A model generated the notes under the pieces. The model did no database searches. It had not been told where the DNA came from and was given only the letters and a program-made list of their open reading frames with translations. Shown one piece after another: positions 7,601-16,145 of a stretch of DNA of 64,000 nt. The position numbers and the translations under genes were made by a program. Source of the stretch: Haladaptatus salinisoli (lineage in GTDB: Archaea; Halobacteriota; Halobacteria; Halobacteriales; Haladaptataceae); NCBI RefSeq assembly GCF_020614375.1, contig NZ_CP085328.1:1-64000 (forward strand), given 5' to 3'. The first letter of the stretch is position 1. Every line of letters starts with the position of its first letter.

Positions 7601-8044
7601 TTAGTGATGGATGGTGACCCCCCCAGTTCGCACCGAGAGTTTCGAAAGGTCACCGTTAGTTGGGATGGTTATCGTCGTCGGTTCGACCACGATACTATAG
7701 TCACCAACCGGCGTCGGCACCGTTGCCGCACCAGTCCCGGCAATCGTCACTGTGGTATCGCCTTCGACGATCGTTACATCGCCATCGGCACCTGCGTTTG
7801 CGGGGACGACCGGTGCAACTGGCGCGTCGATCGGCTCGTCGGTCACGAGCGAGCCGAGCCAAATCCCGCCGAAGAAGACGACCAGAAGCAACAGTAACGC
7901 TAGCAAGACGGTAATGAGTGCTCCGACGATGACGGCCAGCGTCCCCCGGCGGGTCGACCGTCCAGTGCGACGCCGAGCCTGGTTATATCCCTCGTCGTAG
8001 CCGCGGTCATAGTTAGATTGTGAGTTGTGTTGTCTGTCAGTCAT
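7601..8044 (-). CDS. Single-pass membrane protein with extracellular beta domain
   Basis: I start at MTDRQHNS (8044), giving 147 residues. A basic, tyrosine-rich cytoplasmic segment (residues 10-35, YDRGYDEGYNQARRRTGR) precedes one long hydrophobic helix (about residues 38-66, rich in Leu and Val). The remaining 80 residues are Val/Thr-rich and beta-like (GDVTIVEGDTTVTIAGTG), suited to an outside domain. The gene is divergent from nothing close and co-oriented with the Tat protein gene downstream. I do not recognise the family; a cell-surface role is inferred from topology only. Confidence 0.6.
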   Translation of the reverse strand: MTDRQHNSQSNYDRGYDEGYNQARRRTGRSTRRGTLAVIVGALITVLLALLLLLVVFFGGIWLGSLVTDEPIDAPVAPVVPANAGADGDVTIVEGDTTVTIAGTGAATVPTPVGDYSIVVEPTTITIPTNGDLSKLSVRTGGVTIHH

Positions 8045-8441
8045 TAATACCACCTATTGGAGAGTTGAATTCTGAGATCCATCTATAATCGCTAGACGGA
8101 GTACGAACATCGGTGAGAATACACACATATGGGTACGCGCCAAGCTGTTCTCCCAATTCCTCGGCTTGTGGTTGCCGCCCGCCTGTCATCGCCAGTGACC
8201 GCATCGCGGTATGACTCCTACGGGAATGGTCCACCCCCGATCGTTCATCGGCACAGATCTTTACAGATCGCCCGCCTCCCGATTCATTTGTGAATTGTGG
8301 AGTGGTGAGGGACCGTGCCCTTCATCTCTCCTCAAGATACATGTACGCCGTCTACCATAATAAACGTTTGTAGTCCAAAGTGAATTTCCTTATTGAGAAG
8401 GAAAGTAGATAACCAAGTAGAACCTATTAGTAATTTAGGTG
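8045..8441. other. Intergenic stretch without a supported gene
   Basis: No frame has a convincing start and composition. The last part (8370-8440) is AT-rich and probably contains the promoter for the rightward gene at 8442. Confidence 0.5.
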
Positions 8442-8705
8442 ATGAAAATGTCGCGTGGGACCGTAAATGAGAACTTCGAACCGACCGGAGATTCAGAAAA
8501 AGTACTAGATGCATTCAAAGCCGGGCGAGAAACCAATCATCCATGGGGACGACATACTCCTCGGTCAGTGCAAGAAACAACCGGGATTACCAAAGGCAAT
8601 GTCGAGTTCTACCTGCGTGAACTGACCAACGCAGGATGGATTCGACGCTATACTCGCGGGCTCTACGAGTTTGTTATGGATCCCCGCGAAGCCAACGACG
8701 AATGA
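8442..8705 (+). CDS. Small winged-helix DNA-binding protein
   Basis: The product has 87 residues from the ATG at 8442, or 85 from 8448. The core has the order SEKVLDAFKAG, TPRSVQETTGITKGNVEFYL, LTNAGWIRRYTRGLYEFV. This is a helix-turn-helix with the recognition helix in the middle segment and a short wing ending in tyrosine, as in many haloarchaeal regulators. The conserved G-I-T-K-G-N-V-x-F-Y-L pattern supports DNA binding. It lies alone and its target is unknown. It is followed by a region of broken small genes. Confidence 0.65.
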   Translation: MKMSRGTVNENFEPTGDSEKVLDAFKAGRETNHPWGRHTPRSVQETTGITKGNVEFYLRELTNAGWIRRYTRGLYEFVMDPREANDE

Positions 8706-8857
8706 CTTCAGATTCCGAGAAGACGTAGGTTCGAACCCTTTCGCGTAGGGAACTGTATGCAGCCCATGAAAACGCGCATAATAGAGCCGCTTCACGACGA
8801 TTGTATCCGTTCCTATCTCTTCTAATGGATTTTTGCGCCGGCGAGGGCTATTTGAGG

Positions 8858-8995
8858 CTATTTAATTTCACCATTATCATAATTAGTACCAATAATAGGG
8901 GCGTCCTTCAGAGAGCGGTTCGTCTCAATGTCAGCCGTGAACTGACTCGTTTTCGGAAATCCACTTAGATCACCACCCGCGGACTCAATTCCCAT
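8858..8995 (-). CDS. Short ORF of 45 residues, possibly the displaced tail of the winged-helix fragment upstream
   Basis: The frame starts MGIESAGGDLSG and ends at a TAG at 8858. It begins inside the last codons of the helix-turn-helix fragment at 8985-9176, in another frame. It may be that protein's original C terminus after a frameshift, or a chance ORF. The sequence is hydrophilic and shows no motif. Confidence 0.3.
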   Translation of the reverse strand: MGIESAGGDLSGFPKTSQFTADIETNRSLKDAPIIGTNYDNGEIK

Positions 8996-9176
8996 GTTCT
9001 AACTCACCTCGCTCGTAAAGCTCTTTGAGTCGCTGATGCACTAGCCGCCGCTCTATCCCAACTGTACCTGCCGCCCACCGAGCGGTCACCGCCGGAAACT
9101 CTAACTTGTGTATCACTGTGAGAATATCGTCGTTAGTGGTTTTCTCTGCATACTTGGCACGATTGAGATGTATGGG
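8985..9176 (-). pseudogene. Winged-helix regulator fragment without a start codon
   Basis: A leftward frame of 63 codons is bounded by a TAG at 9177-9179 and a TGA at 8985-8987 and lacks any ATG, GTG or TTG near its beginning. It reads RAKYAEKTTNDDILTVIHKL, then FPAVTARWAAGTVGIERRLV, then RLKELYERGELEHG. This is a convincing helix-turn-helix protein of a common small haloarchaeal type. The missing start and frame jump into the next ORF suggest a broken gene. Confidence 0.5.
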
Positions 9177-9246
9177 CTAGTTTGTAAATAAATACAAGAT
9201 GAATTGAATGGCAGCTCGCTACCCGCAACAGCAAATATAGGCGTCA

Positions 9247-9417
9247 TCAGCGACCGAATTGATTGTCAGATGACTGTCGACCCTGTTTCGTGACTTGACC
9301 ACCACACTTGGGACAAATTCCTTTCGCGGTGTCAAAGGTTTTACCACACAGCTGGCATTCAAAGGACGCATCACTTTTCGTAATGAATAACTGTTTGAGT
9401 TTGTTGATTAGTCTCAT
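9247..9417 (-). CDS. 56-residue zinc-ribbon protein
   Basis: The start ATG is at 9415-9417 and the stop at 9247-9249. The protein begins MRLINKLKQLFITKSDASFE and then has CQLCGKTF, followed after ten residues by CPKCGGQV. Four cysteines in two CxxC pairs form a zinc ribbon. Small proteins of this type are frequent in haloarchaea and are usually annotated only as zinc-ribbon proteins. The amino-terminal basic amphipathic segment could contact membrane or nucleic acid. The gene is short enough to be missed by length cut-offs. Function is unknown. Confidence 0.7.
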   Translation of the reverse strand: MRLINKLKQLFITKSDASFECQLCGKTFDTAKGICPKCGGQVTKQGRQSSDNQFGR

Positions 9418-9883
9418 TTAGTGGTGATTTACACTCTTCGTGTACACCAGGAAAAATCTAAGGATAAATAGTAATATGCAAATTCTATTCGAGAACGCGG
9501 CAACTATTGGTATCACCGGATTTCAGGAAATTTCATGCATAATCTCTAGAAAACGATGTATCCATTCCGTTGTAGACGACTTGCTGCAATAGGATGTAGC
9601 GTTATCTCTGTACAGCTTGATCAGTGGAGATGGGTTTTCACGGGAACCATACTATATTTCAAAACGTTTAGACTGTAGTACGGAAATGCGTCAACGTATG
9701 AACGATGCCTAATTAGGAGTGATGAAACGTATCTCGGTCTCTTTGCATTGACGTTTTTACCAGTGTACAGCCAATAATATTATATTTAGAATTTCAGATG
9801 AAGAATATCCCTCCTCTCGCCGGCCGCCCAGCCATCACGGGGGCGATTCAGCGAGATCGGTGTGACAAACTCCATTTTGACCA
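9418..9883. other. AT-rich intergenic stretch without a supported gene
   Basis: No frame is convincing. The stretch around 9770-9797 is AT-rich (AATAATATTATATTTAG) and promoter-like, just before decayed coding sequence. Confidence 0.4.
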
Positions 9884-10149
9884 GTGGCCTTCCGCCAACG
9901 TACAGGGACAAGATTCAAATCGACCTACTGCGGATATCATCGCACAGTGCTGTTCGACCGCGCCCGACAGCACGCCGCAACGGTTACGGCCGACCACTTC
10001 CCTGACTTGCCGGTTAAGGCGATTAAGTGGGAAATACTCGGGATGCGCACATCGAACGGCAGGTGCGACGATATACGACCCTGAGACCGGCGAGATGACG
10101 ATCGCTCACGTGGGACGCCTCCGACTCGCAGGACTGGGAGCCAGACTAA
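9884..10149 (+). pseudogene. SprT-like zinc metalloprotease relic with two frameshifts
   Basis: Three frames read in sequence give a SprT-like amino terminus: VLFDRARQHAATVTADHFPD and LPVKAIKWEI in the first, HRTAGATIYDPETGEMTI in the second (after a shift at about 10040), and TWDASDSQDWEPD in the third (after a shift near 10107). Haloarchaeal SprT-family proteins have this same order before their HExxH zinc motif. The zinc site and C-terminal ribbon are absent here, so the copy is truncated and dead. The assignment rests on remembered family sequence and should be treated as probable. Confidence 0.55.
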
Positions 10150-10269
10150 TGACGGGACGGACTGTCACCGTCCTCGCGCTCAACTATACTGACCCAATCC
10201 TGAGTAGAACTGGAGCAGTACCGTCAGCCGAGGAGAAACGATGATAAGACAATATACAGAACTCTAACT

Positions 10270-11049
10270 ATGAACGATCACCCGTCGTTGATCGTGTCTA
10301 TACTCCAATCTCACGTACGAACGACCGCTCTCTTAGCGCTCGCTGACGGCTGTGATTCGACCCAATCGTTGATAGACCAAAATACCGCCAGCAAATCCGC
10401 CGTCTACAACGCCCTAACGTGGCTACACGAGCACGAATTGATTTACAACCCATCATCGAAACGATGGTCGTTAACGGGAGCAGGGCAAATTGTTGTCAAT
10501 GAAATCGACCAACACCGACAAACGGAGTCACTACTTGAGGCGGATATAGACTACTGGCAGTCCCACGATGTGACTGCACTACCGCCCCGGTTTCGGCTAC
10601 GCCTTTCGGACCTTGCTGGCGGTGAAGTTGTACGAGCAACCGAGACACGACCGGCACGTGCTGTCTCCGAAGTCGAACGCCGGCTGAAGAACGCAGACGT
10701 GATCGGTGCGACCGTACCAGTGTACAACGATCGGTTGGCCGACGCAGCCAATGATGCCGACGTCACTCGACTCGTATTTAACGAAGCTGTTTTCGAGGAA
10801 GTCATCAAGGAGACGGCTTCTGCACAGCTCGACGTCACCGAGATGATTCGAGTGTCCGATGTGGCGATTGCAGTCACCGTTACCGAGGATTGTCTTCTGC
10901 TTTCGCTCCCGACATTGGACGGTACCTACGACTCGCAAACGGAATTCATCGCTGAGACGGACGAAGCACGACACTGGGGTAACGACCTTCTCGATTTCTA
11001 CTGGAACTCTGCACAGTCACCGGACCGCGACTCTTCACGCCAGAAGTAA
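10270..11049 (+). CDS. Transcriptional regulator with N-terminal HTH and FilR1-type middle domain
   Basis: The 259-residue protein has a winged-helix amino terminus (HVRTTALLALADGCDSTQSL, then ASKSAVYNALTWLHEHELI) and a longer C-terminal domain from about residue 120. There ARAVSEVERRLKNADVIGAT, then RLVFNEAVFEEVIKE, and VAIAVTVTEDCLLLSLP match the layout of the FilR1 middle domain found in archaeal regulators. That domain is thought to sense a small ligand. The length is normal. The gene is rightward with no operon partner, next to relics on both sides. Its target cannot be inferred. Confidence 0.8.
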   Translation: MNDHPSLIVSILQSHVRTTALLALADGCDSTQSLIDQNTASKSAVYNALTWLHEHELIYNPSSKRWSLTGAGQIVVNEIDQHRQTESLLEADIDYWQSHDVTALPPRFRLRLSDLAGGEVVRATETRPARAVSEVERRLKNADVIGATVPVYNDRLADAANDADVTRLVFNEAVFEEVIKETASAQLDVTEMIRVSDVAIAVTVTEDCLLLSLPTLDGTYDSQTEFIAETDEARHWGNDLLDFYWNSAQSPDRDSSRQK

Positions 11050-11121
11050 CTTCACTAAAATTTGCCGTCACAGGGTAGCATCGGATGCCGTCGTTTGATC
11101 TTCCCTCAGCTTCCTCAGGAC

Positions 11122-11624
11122 TATGCAGTTCCTCGATCCCGAACGCCGGAAACTCCCGGAGGAGTCTCTTCAACTGTTCGAGTTCCTTGTCGGTGCAGCC
11201 GGCGTTGATGATGCTATTACCGAACTGTATCCACCGATGTGGTGCTCATTGTCCCGGAAGTGACTAGAGCTTTGAAAACGAGTACGAAACAAAGGTCAAG
11301 TGGACAGAGTCGGTCGTGGAGACTGATGAATTGGCGACCGTCGCACAATATGTTGACGAACGCTATCTCAGATAATATGATCTGTTCGTGTACGTCGGAA
11401 GGTTGTTGCGGTGCATCGACCACGCCGCAATGAGTCCGGAAATGAATACCTACAAGACCCTCGTAGAAGCGAAACGGGCACTCGGGGATGTTTCCCACGA
11501 ACGAATTGGGGAACTTCAAAACAAGCTTGATTACGAGACGATTCCTATCTGGAAACCCGTCGCGTTTCAGATCCGTGTAGGGCTAATCGCGCTGGGCTAT
11601 CGACAGAACCGTCCTAAAGAGTGA
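11122..11624 (+). pseudogene. Decayed gene with an internal stop and a frameshift
   Basis: A first frame reads QFLDPERRKLPEESLQLFEF and LVGAAGVDDAITELYPP. A second continues FENEYETKVKWTESVVETDE and LATVAQYVDERYLR, then has TAA at 11373-11375. It resumes in the same frame as YDLFVYVGRLLRCIDHAAMS and runs to RQNRPKE. The composition is uniform across the stop, so this was one gene. The remaining 3-prime frame (11388-11624) could still be translated as 78 residues. Family unknown; the amphipathic, acidic sequence suggests a cytoplasmic protein. Confidence 0.55.
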
Positions 11625-11751
11625 CAGTAGTCTAGTTGAGGATGATTCGACGTCAGGGAACCAATGACAAAGACGCGCGTTGTCTCTTGCTCACGCGACG
11701 AATCCAACCGCTCTTTGAGGATCTCACTGAAGCCATCTGTTCCTCAAAATA

Positions 11752-11855
11752 CGAACGGGGGTGGAATCGAACCACCGGGGCCACCAAGTGGCCGCCATCA
11801 CCCATGCGAAGACCGCTACACAGAGATGGTGCTTCTACCAACAAGCTACCCGTTC
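11752..11855 (-). tRNA. Unusual tRNA-like gene: type II variable arm and expanded anticodon loop
   Basis: Read leftward, a perfect seven-pair acceptor stem (GAACGGG with CCCGTTC) encloses a D arm (GCTT, GTTGGTAG, AAGC), an anticodon-type stem (CCATC with GATGG) and a strong variable arm (GGCCAC, TTG, GTGGCC). A T arm follows (GGTGG, TTCGATT, CCACC). The total is 104 bases. The loop on the anticodon stem is 25 bases rather than 7, as if an intron were present, and the anticodon cannot be fixed because no uridine sits at the usual place. It may be an intron-bearing plasmid or virus tRNA, or a decayed one. The secondary structure is clear; the identity is not. Confidence 0.55.
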
Positions 11856-11942
11856 CTGCCCGGCACCCCCGGGAAAGTGGCAACCGTGGGACGCGGCGGA
11901 CCATCCCACGCACCATTGGCTTGATACCAGTAGTAACGCGAC

Positions 11943-12146
11943 GTGCTTTTCTGTGGTCGAACGTCCACCGTCGAGCATCGTATTCAGTGCGACGCTCGCA
12001 GTTGTTCCAATGGTCGCCACACCTATTGTTATGCGCCGCTTGAAAATGGAAGAAAAGCTTGTGACGAGGCGGAGCTCGGTCACTCCGATGCTCACTCGAT
12101 GGCTTTCCCGCCTGACGAGGACAGCAGCGTCTATGGACTATTGTAG
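11943..12146 (+). CDS. Possible cysteine-rich small protein
   Basis: The 67-residue frame contains CGRTSTVEHRIQCDARSCSN and later YCYAPLENGRKACDEAEL, giving six cysteines with several histidines, and an acidic tail ending DEDSSVYGLL. The pattern could bind zinc. The composition is closer to a haloarchaeal protein than the competing leftward frames here. It begins 87 bases beyond the tRNA-like structure. There is no recognisable family and the call is tentative. Confidence 0.35.
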   Translation: MLFCGRTSTVEHRIQCDARSCSNGRHTYCYAPLENGRKACDEAELGHSDAHSMAFPPDEDSSVYGLL

Positions 12147-12398
12147 TAGATGAGGACAAGAGCAGTCACGTTATAGTGAACCCAATTTCTAAGTGAGTAA
12201 CTAGCATACTACGACTGTCGAGTGGATCATGGTGGGTTCGTTGGTGAAACTGCTGTCTTTCACTCGATGAACGTGGACTTCATGGTTAGAAGCTAACACC
12301 TACCCTCACAATCCACGTTTGATGCGGTAGAGGATTAATACACGTAAGTGTAGCTAAAGTCAGTAACATACATGAAAACACAATAGTTTTGTCGGGAT

Positions 12399-12700
12399 TT
12401 AATCGGAGGAATTCGAAACGTCCGCGTCGACCGTGGTTTGAACCGCGTTTTGGATAACGGCGTCTACACTTTCGTTCGGTCCCGTCAGTGGCGCATGTCG
12501 TGGGATCACCCCAGCCACGAGGCCGAGTCGGCGGCGCACTTGATCATCGGGCGTCACGGGCTATCCCGCAATCGTCGCACGCGAGACCGGTTTACCATTG
12601 ATCTCGAACGTCTTACTGGCCGACGGAAACGAGGGCGACATATTACGCTTGACGCTGGTCACAGCGTTGTCTATAAGGGTAATGTCGGTGGCTGACTCAT
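12399..12700 (-). pseudogene. Decayed gene of unknown family with an early frameshift and a stop
   Basis: Leftward from an ATG at 12698-12700 with a GGAG ribosome site, the start frame stops after nine codons. The neighbouring frame reads SATDITLIDNAVTSVKRN, then SASKTFEINGKPVSRATIAG, a TAG, then PVTPDDQVRRRLGLVAGVIP and SVDAVIQNAVQTTVDADVSN to a TAA at 12399. Composition is consistent on both sides of the stop, so one gene of about 100 codons has decayed. I do not recognise the family. The overlapping rightward frame at 12438-12695 has poor, Arg-rich composition and is a shadow. Confidence 0.45.
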
Positions 12701-13182
12701 TTCTCCTTTTGTAGCGTACGACCTTACTCTACTGTATCTACACACCGCCCGTTCTCTGTAAGTAGTTCTGTGGCTCACAGCACCGACTGCTTAACCACTA
12801 TGGTTTGATGTCTTACGATAGTCGTGGCAGTTCAGGATACTACGATTCGGCGTGTTTGATTTACTATTTTGTGTGGGTCACTATTTCGACTCATGGTTAA
12901 GATGGGAATCGTAGAGTGGCGAACGACTAATTCGGTCACACTTCCTCTCATCATCTCATCACAAACCGATAGTCACGGGAATTGGAAATTAATGTATGAA
13001 GAGTTATGAAATAATACATATAGATAAAGTGCGAGAACAACAAAGGTGTAGATGTTGATGATCTTCGTACGACGGTTCCGATAGAGTGTAATTAGATTTG
13101 CTGAAACACTCGTATTATGGCAGAACGATGGTTCAATTGTTGGAGTAGTGGTTGTCGAAAGAATGAATTTAGGACAGGGTAA
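12701..13182. other. Gene-free stretch
   Basis: I see no coding frame, RNA gene or repeat here. The right half (12960-13130) is AT-rich. Confidence 0.5.
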
Positions 13183-13473
13183 TCAGGTTGTTGCAACTTC
13201 TTGTCCGAGATATTCCTTTTCCCAGTCTCGTCTCGTTTCGATTTCTCGCTGACCACGTTGAGTCAACGTATAGATGTTTGTTCGGCGGTCTTTTTGGCTC
13301 TTCTCGATCAACCCCTTGTCGACGAGTGTATCTAGATTTGGATAAAGTCGCCCGTGATGGACTTCAGTTTCATAGTAGTCTTCGAGGTTGTCTTTGATGG
13401 CGAGACCATGGGGTTCGTCTAATCCCGCGACGACGTACAGGAGGTCACGTTGAAAGCCAGTCAGGTCGTTCAT
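13183..13473 (-). CDS. PadR family transcriptional regulator
   Basis: The 96-residue protein from MNDLTGFQ (13473; an ATG at 13485 would add four residues) has the PadR winged helix. It runs FQRDLLYVVAGLDEPHGLAI, the recognition segment HHGRLYPNLDTLVDKGLI, and the wing DRRTNIYTLTQRG. PadR proteins are dimeric DNA-binding regulators that answer to small ligands or stress. This is the minimal haloarchaeal form with a short C-terminal helix (REIETRRDWEKEYLG). The gene is alone and no regulated neighbour is apparent. Family assignment is firm and the target unknown. Confidence 0.88.
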   Translation of the reverse strand: MNDLTGFQRDLLYVVAGLDEPHGLAIKDNLEDYYETEVHHGRLYPNLDTLVDKGLIEKSQKDRRTNIYTLTQRGQREIETRRDWEKEYLGQEVATT

Positions 13474-13485
13474 TGTTCTCCCCAT

Positions 13486-13881
13486 AGATACTGGAACGGA
13501 TTCATAAAATCACTTGCGGCATGTTGAAGGTCATCGACTAACCAATGCGATTTACGCTCATGGTAGAGAATTACTCCATTGAGACTCCTCTGCTTTTATC
13601 CCACCAATTGGGGGAGATACCTCTCAGGCACTGCTATATTGGCTGTCAAACGGGTCTTCATCGTCTATGCCTCTATTTATGAATCTGGCTATTGCCCTCA
13701 GAGCACTGGTATTAGTTAATTAAGTGGATTGAGTCCCTGCTGTTCCCACGTCGCTACCATCGTTGTAAATATTAGTGAATTTGGGCTCCGATTTCCGAAT
13801 CCATCGACGATTTTTCGATATCATCTGTAGTCAACCAGTCCATCGAATAGCAGTCACCGTTTTAGCGATCCCCTAATTGCT
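13486..13881. other. Intergenic stretch without a supported gene
   Basis: No gene is visible. It separates the PadR gene from the broken exchanger gene. Confidence 0.45.
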
Positions 13882-14481
13882 TATGTTGACCCTCGTTGCT
13901 GTGTTTTCACTGCCTGCGCCGTGGCAAGGGTTTCAACCCTTGATGGATGGCTACTGGCCGTCGCTTATCTCGTAAATACAGGGCAGGTACTTGTACGTGG
14001 CCGACAGGAGGGCGAGAGTGTCCACTGGACGGAGAAAGAAATTGGATTCGCTATCGCAAGGGTTCATACTGTCGGGTCGTATTTTGCAATTCGAGCGACT
14101 GAGCCATTTGTTGCTCTGTTCGGCAGTACAGAAATCGTCAGGGGGCTCTTCATCACCGGGACAATGAGCACGCTGCCCGAACTGTTCGCGACATGGAGTG
14201 TGGAGCGGAGTAGACAGTTCTCATCAGGGACAACGGGTACGATCATGGACAATGCGGCGACGATGACGATCACCACCATTCCAATCACATTTGTTACTGT
14301 CCCAATAAAAAATTCCCAGCACTATGGGATGGATTTCAACTTTCTGGTACTAACCCCCGTATCATATGTCATTTTCATCTACTGGAATCCAGAGGAATCC
14401 GGGCTTGCACTTTGCCAAATGATAGCCTTCAATCTCAGTTTTCTCGGTGTTCTTCGTGTGAAAACCATTGGTATCTTTTAG
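13882..14481 (+). pseudogene. Broken sodium/calcium exchanger (CaCA superfamily) gene
   Basis: An apparent start at 13882 (MLTLVAVFSLPAPWQGF) runs out of frame near 13945. The neighbouring frame continues DGWLLAVAYLVNTGQVLVRG and then shows the alpha-repeat signature GTMSTLPELFATW, followed by SGTTGTIMDNAATMTITTIP. CaCA exchangers carry two such G-x-S-x-P-E-type repeats in membrane helices and swap sodium or protons for calcium. The product ends soon after (TFVTVPIKNSQ onward is less typical), so only part of one half remains. A second fragment of the same family lies at 22092-22247. Confidence 0.6.
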
Positions 14482-14974
14482 ACTGACTCAATTTAACCGT
14501 AATTCGCTATCATATCTTATACGGTAGAGTGGAAGAGATTTGCTAGGTCGGCGGAAGACCTCAGTCATCTCTTCCCTTCTTAAGAACCGTATTTGCTCGT
14601 CAATCGGCTGGACCGACCCAGTTCAACTCAACTGCTCTCCCATTGCCTCACGTATGTTCATCAGGTCGTTTCTATCGATCCGTCATGAATTGTTAATGAC
14701 GGCTCCAGTTCTACATCGTCTTCTTTCGTTTGTCATTTACGTCAAATCTGAAGAAAGAAGGATTAATGAACAATGTTGCGCTTAGAGTAATTTTACTCAG
14801 AGTTGTTAATCAATTTCGTTACGTCACTAAGATCGTAATGATGCCTGTTGTCAGGAAGTAAGAGCGTCATTCTCGGCGGTGACCAATATCGACATTATTA
14901 CTACCACGATTTTAGAAAGCCATGAATCAACAAGCTGCTCCCAAATACACGAATCATCACCCCTATGCTGAAAA
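14482..14974. other. Intergenic stretch without a supported gene
   Basis: An 81-codon rightward frame (14540-14785) has poor composition with many Ser, Arg and Cys codons and no motif. I do not call it. I see no RNA gene here. Confidence 0.45.
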
Positions 14975-15256
14975 TTAGACCTCTATATCGCAAACTGGGT
15001 GATTCTGCCCTCCAAAACTTGTTGCTGTAACCGCAGCTTCACTGATGAACAATAGGTCACCACCAATAGGCAACAGGATGGCGAGAAGTGAATCAAACTG
15101 GGCTGCAATCGAGGGGGAAGTTATTGTTGCAACGAGATAAGCGATCCCCCAATAGGCGCCGTCAGCACCACCAGCTCCAACAAGTACATCTCTAAACATG
15201 AGGGCGAACACAACCCCACCCATAGTCCCACTGATTGCACCGTGTAGAGCTCCCAT
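14975..15256 (-). CDS. Small membrane protein, probably truncated at its amino terminus
   Basis: The 93-residue product from MGALHGAISG contains two to three hydrophobic segments (GTMGGVVFALMF, then YWGIAYLVATITSPSIA, then LLAILLPIGGDLLFI). The same frame stays open upstream with SSILLLLCSDFFGGYLVEQL directly before the start, but then meets a stop. A longer ancestral protein probably lost its beginning. Glycine-rich helices of this kind occur in small haloarchaeal membrane proteins such as the DUF5518 group; that link is weak. Function unknown. Confidence 0.4.
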   Translation of the reverse strand: MGALHGAISGTMGGVVFALMFRDVLVGAGGADGAYWGIAYLVATITSPSIAAQFDSLLAILLPIGGDLLFISEAAVTATSFGGQNHPVCDIEV

Positions 15257-15489
15257 TCGCGGTGATCCTACTAGCTGTTCGACAAGGTATCCACCGAAGA
15301 AGTCAGAGCAAAGGAGGAGGAGAATACTGCTCGCTCAGCGCGATGCCTTTGTAATAGGAGCTAAATCGGCCACTACTACGATGCCAACTTGGATGCTCGC
15401 ACCGATGGCAATTGTTTTCTAGTCCATTATTACCTTGTACCTACAGACGGATGGAGAAATGCTTTAGGCCCAAAGTCAAAGGAACAGTA

Positions 15490-16032
15490 ATGCAACGGCG
15501 CACGGTCATCAAACTACTTGGCTCAAGTATGATGGGAGGCAGTACGACCCTTACCGGGTGTACTCGCCTAAATCCGTCAAGTCCATCAAGCACGACCAAT
15601 CAGCCGGGGGCATCAAACACAGTCAAAATGGTTACAAAGGATCAGCAATCGTTTTTCGATCCAATTGGCCTGTTCGTCGACCCCGGCGAAACGATTACAT
15701 TTGTGATGAAGAGTGGCAACCACTCAGCGACAGCATATCACCGACGGTACGATCTGGCAGAGGAAACGCGAATCCCGAAGAAGGCAGACCCCTTTGATAG
15801 CGGTGTTATCATCGAACAAGGAAAGACGTTCAAACACACCTTCGACACAAAAGGAACCTATGACTATTACTGCATTCCACACAAGACGATGGGGATGATA
15901 GCCCGTCTTGTTGTGGGTAAACCGGGCGGGCCAGCAAAGGGGAGTATGCCTCCTGATGGAACAGTGCCGACGAGCCAGCAAATTGTCAACAAAGGAGCTG
16001 TGAGCTATAAGCAATTCAATGAGAGCAGATGA
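15490..16032 (+). CDS. Halocyanin-like blue copper lipoprotein
   Basis: I start at MQRRTVIKLLG (15490), giving 180 residues; upstream extension to 15412 lacks signal-like sequence. A twin-arginine signal leads to the lipobox TLTGC (Cys24), so the protein should be exported folded and lipid-anchored outside the membrane. The type 1 copper site is visible: a histidine in GNHSATAYH (His78 or His84), then YYCIPHKTMGM with Cys128, His131 and Met134 or Met136. Halocyanins carry single electrons in haloarchaeal respiratory or denitrification chains. The tail (residues 145-180) is Pro/Gly-rich. The partner oxidoreductase is not in the neighbourhood. Confidence 0.85.
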   Translation: MQRRTVIKLLGSSMMGGSTTLTGCTRLNPSSPSSTTNQPGASNTVKMVTKDQQSFFDPIGLFVDPGETITFVMKSGNHSATAYHRRYDLAEETRIPKKADPFDSGVIIEQGKTFKHTFDTKGTYDYYCIPHKTMGMIARLVVGKPGGPAKGSMPPDGTVPTSQQIVNKGAVSYKQFNESR

Positions 16033-16145
16033 CTGACGCGCCTTGAATCCAGTAACCAGACGCTCGCCCGTTTCCGATATAGAGTCGCAACTCAATAGTT
16101 CAATTCTGTCTTTACTACGATGTATATTGACACAACTGATCTTGT

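Noticed and set aside
12438..12695. Rightward 85-codon frame as a gene
   Set aside because: It is Arg-rich with poor haloarchaeal composition and overlaps a leftward frame whose composition is far better.
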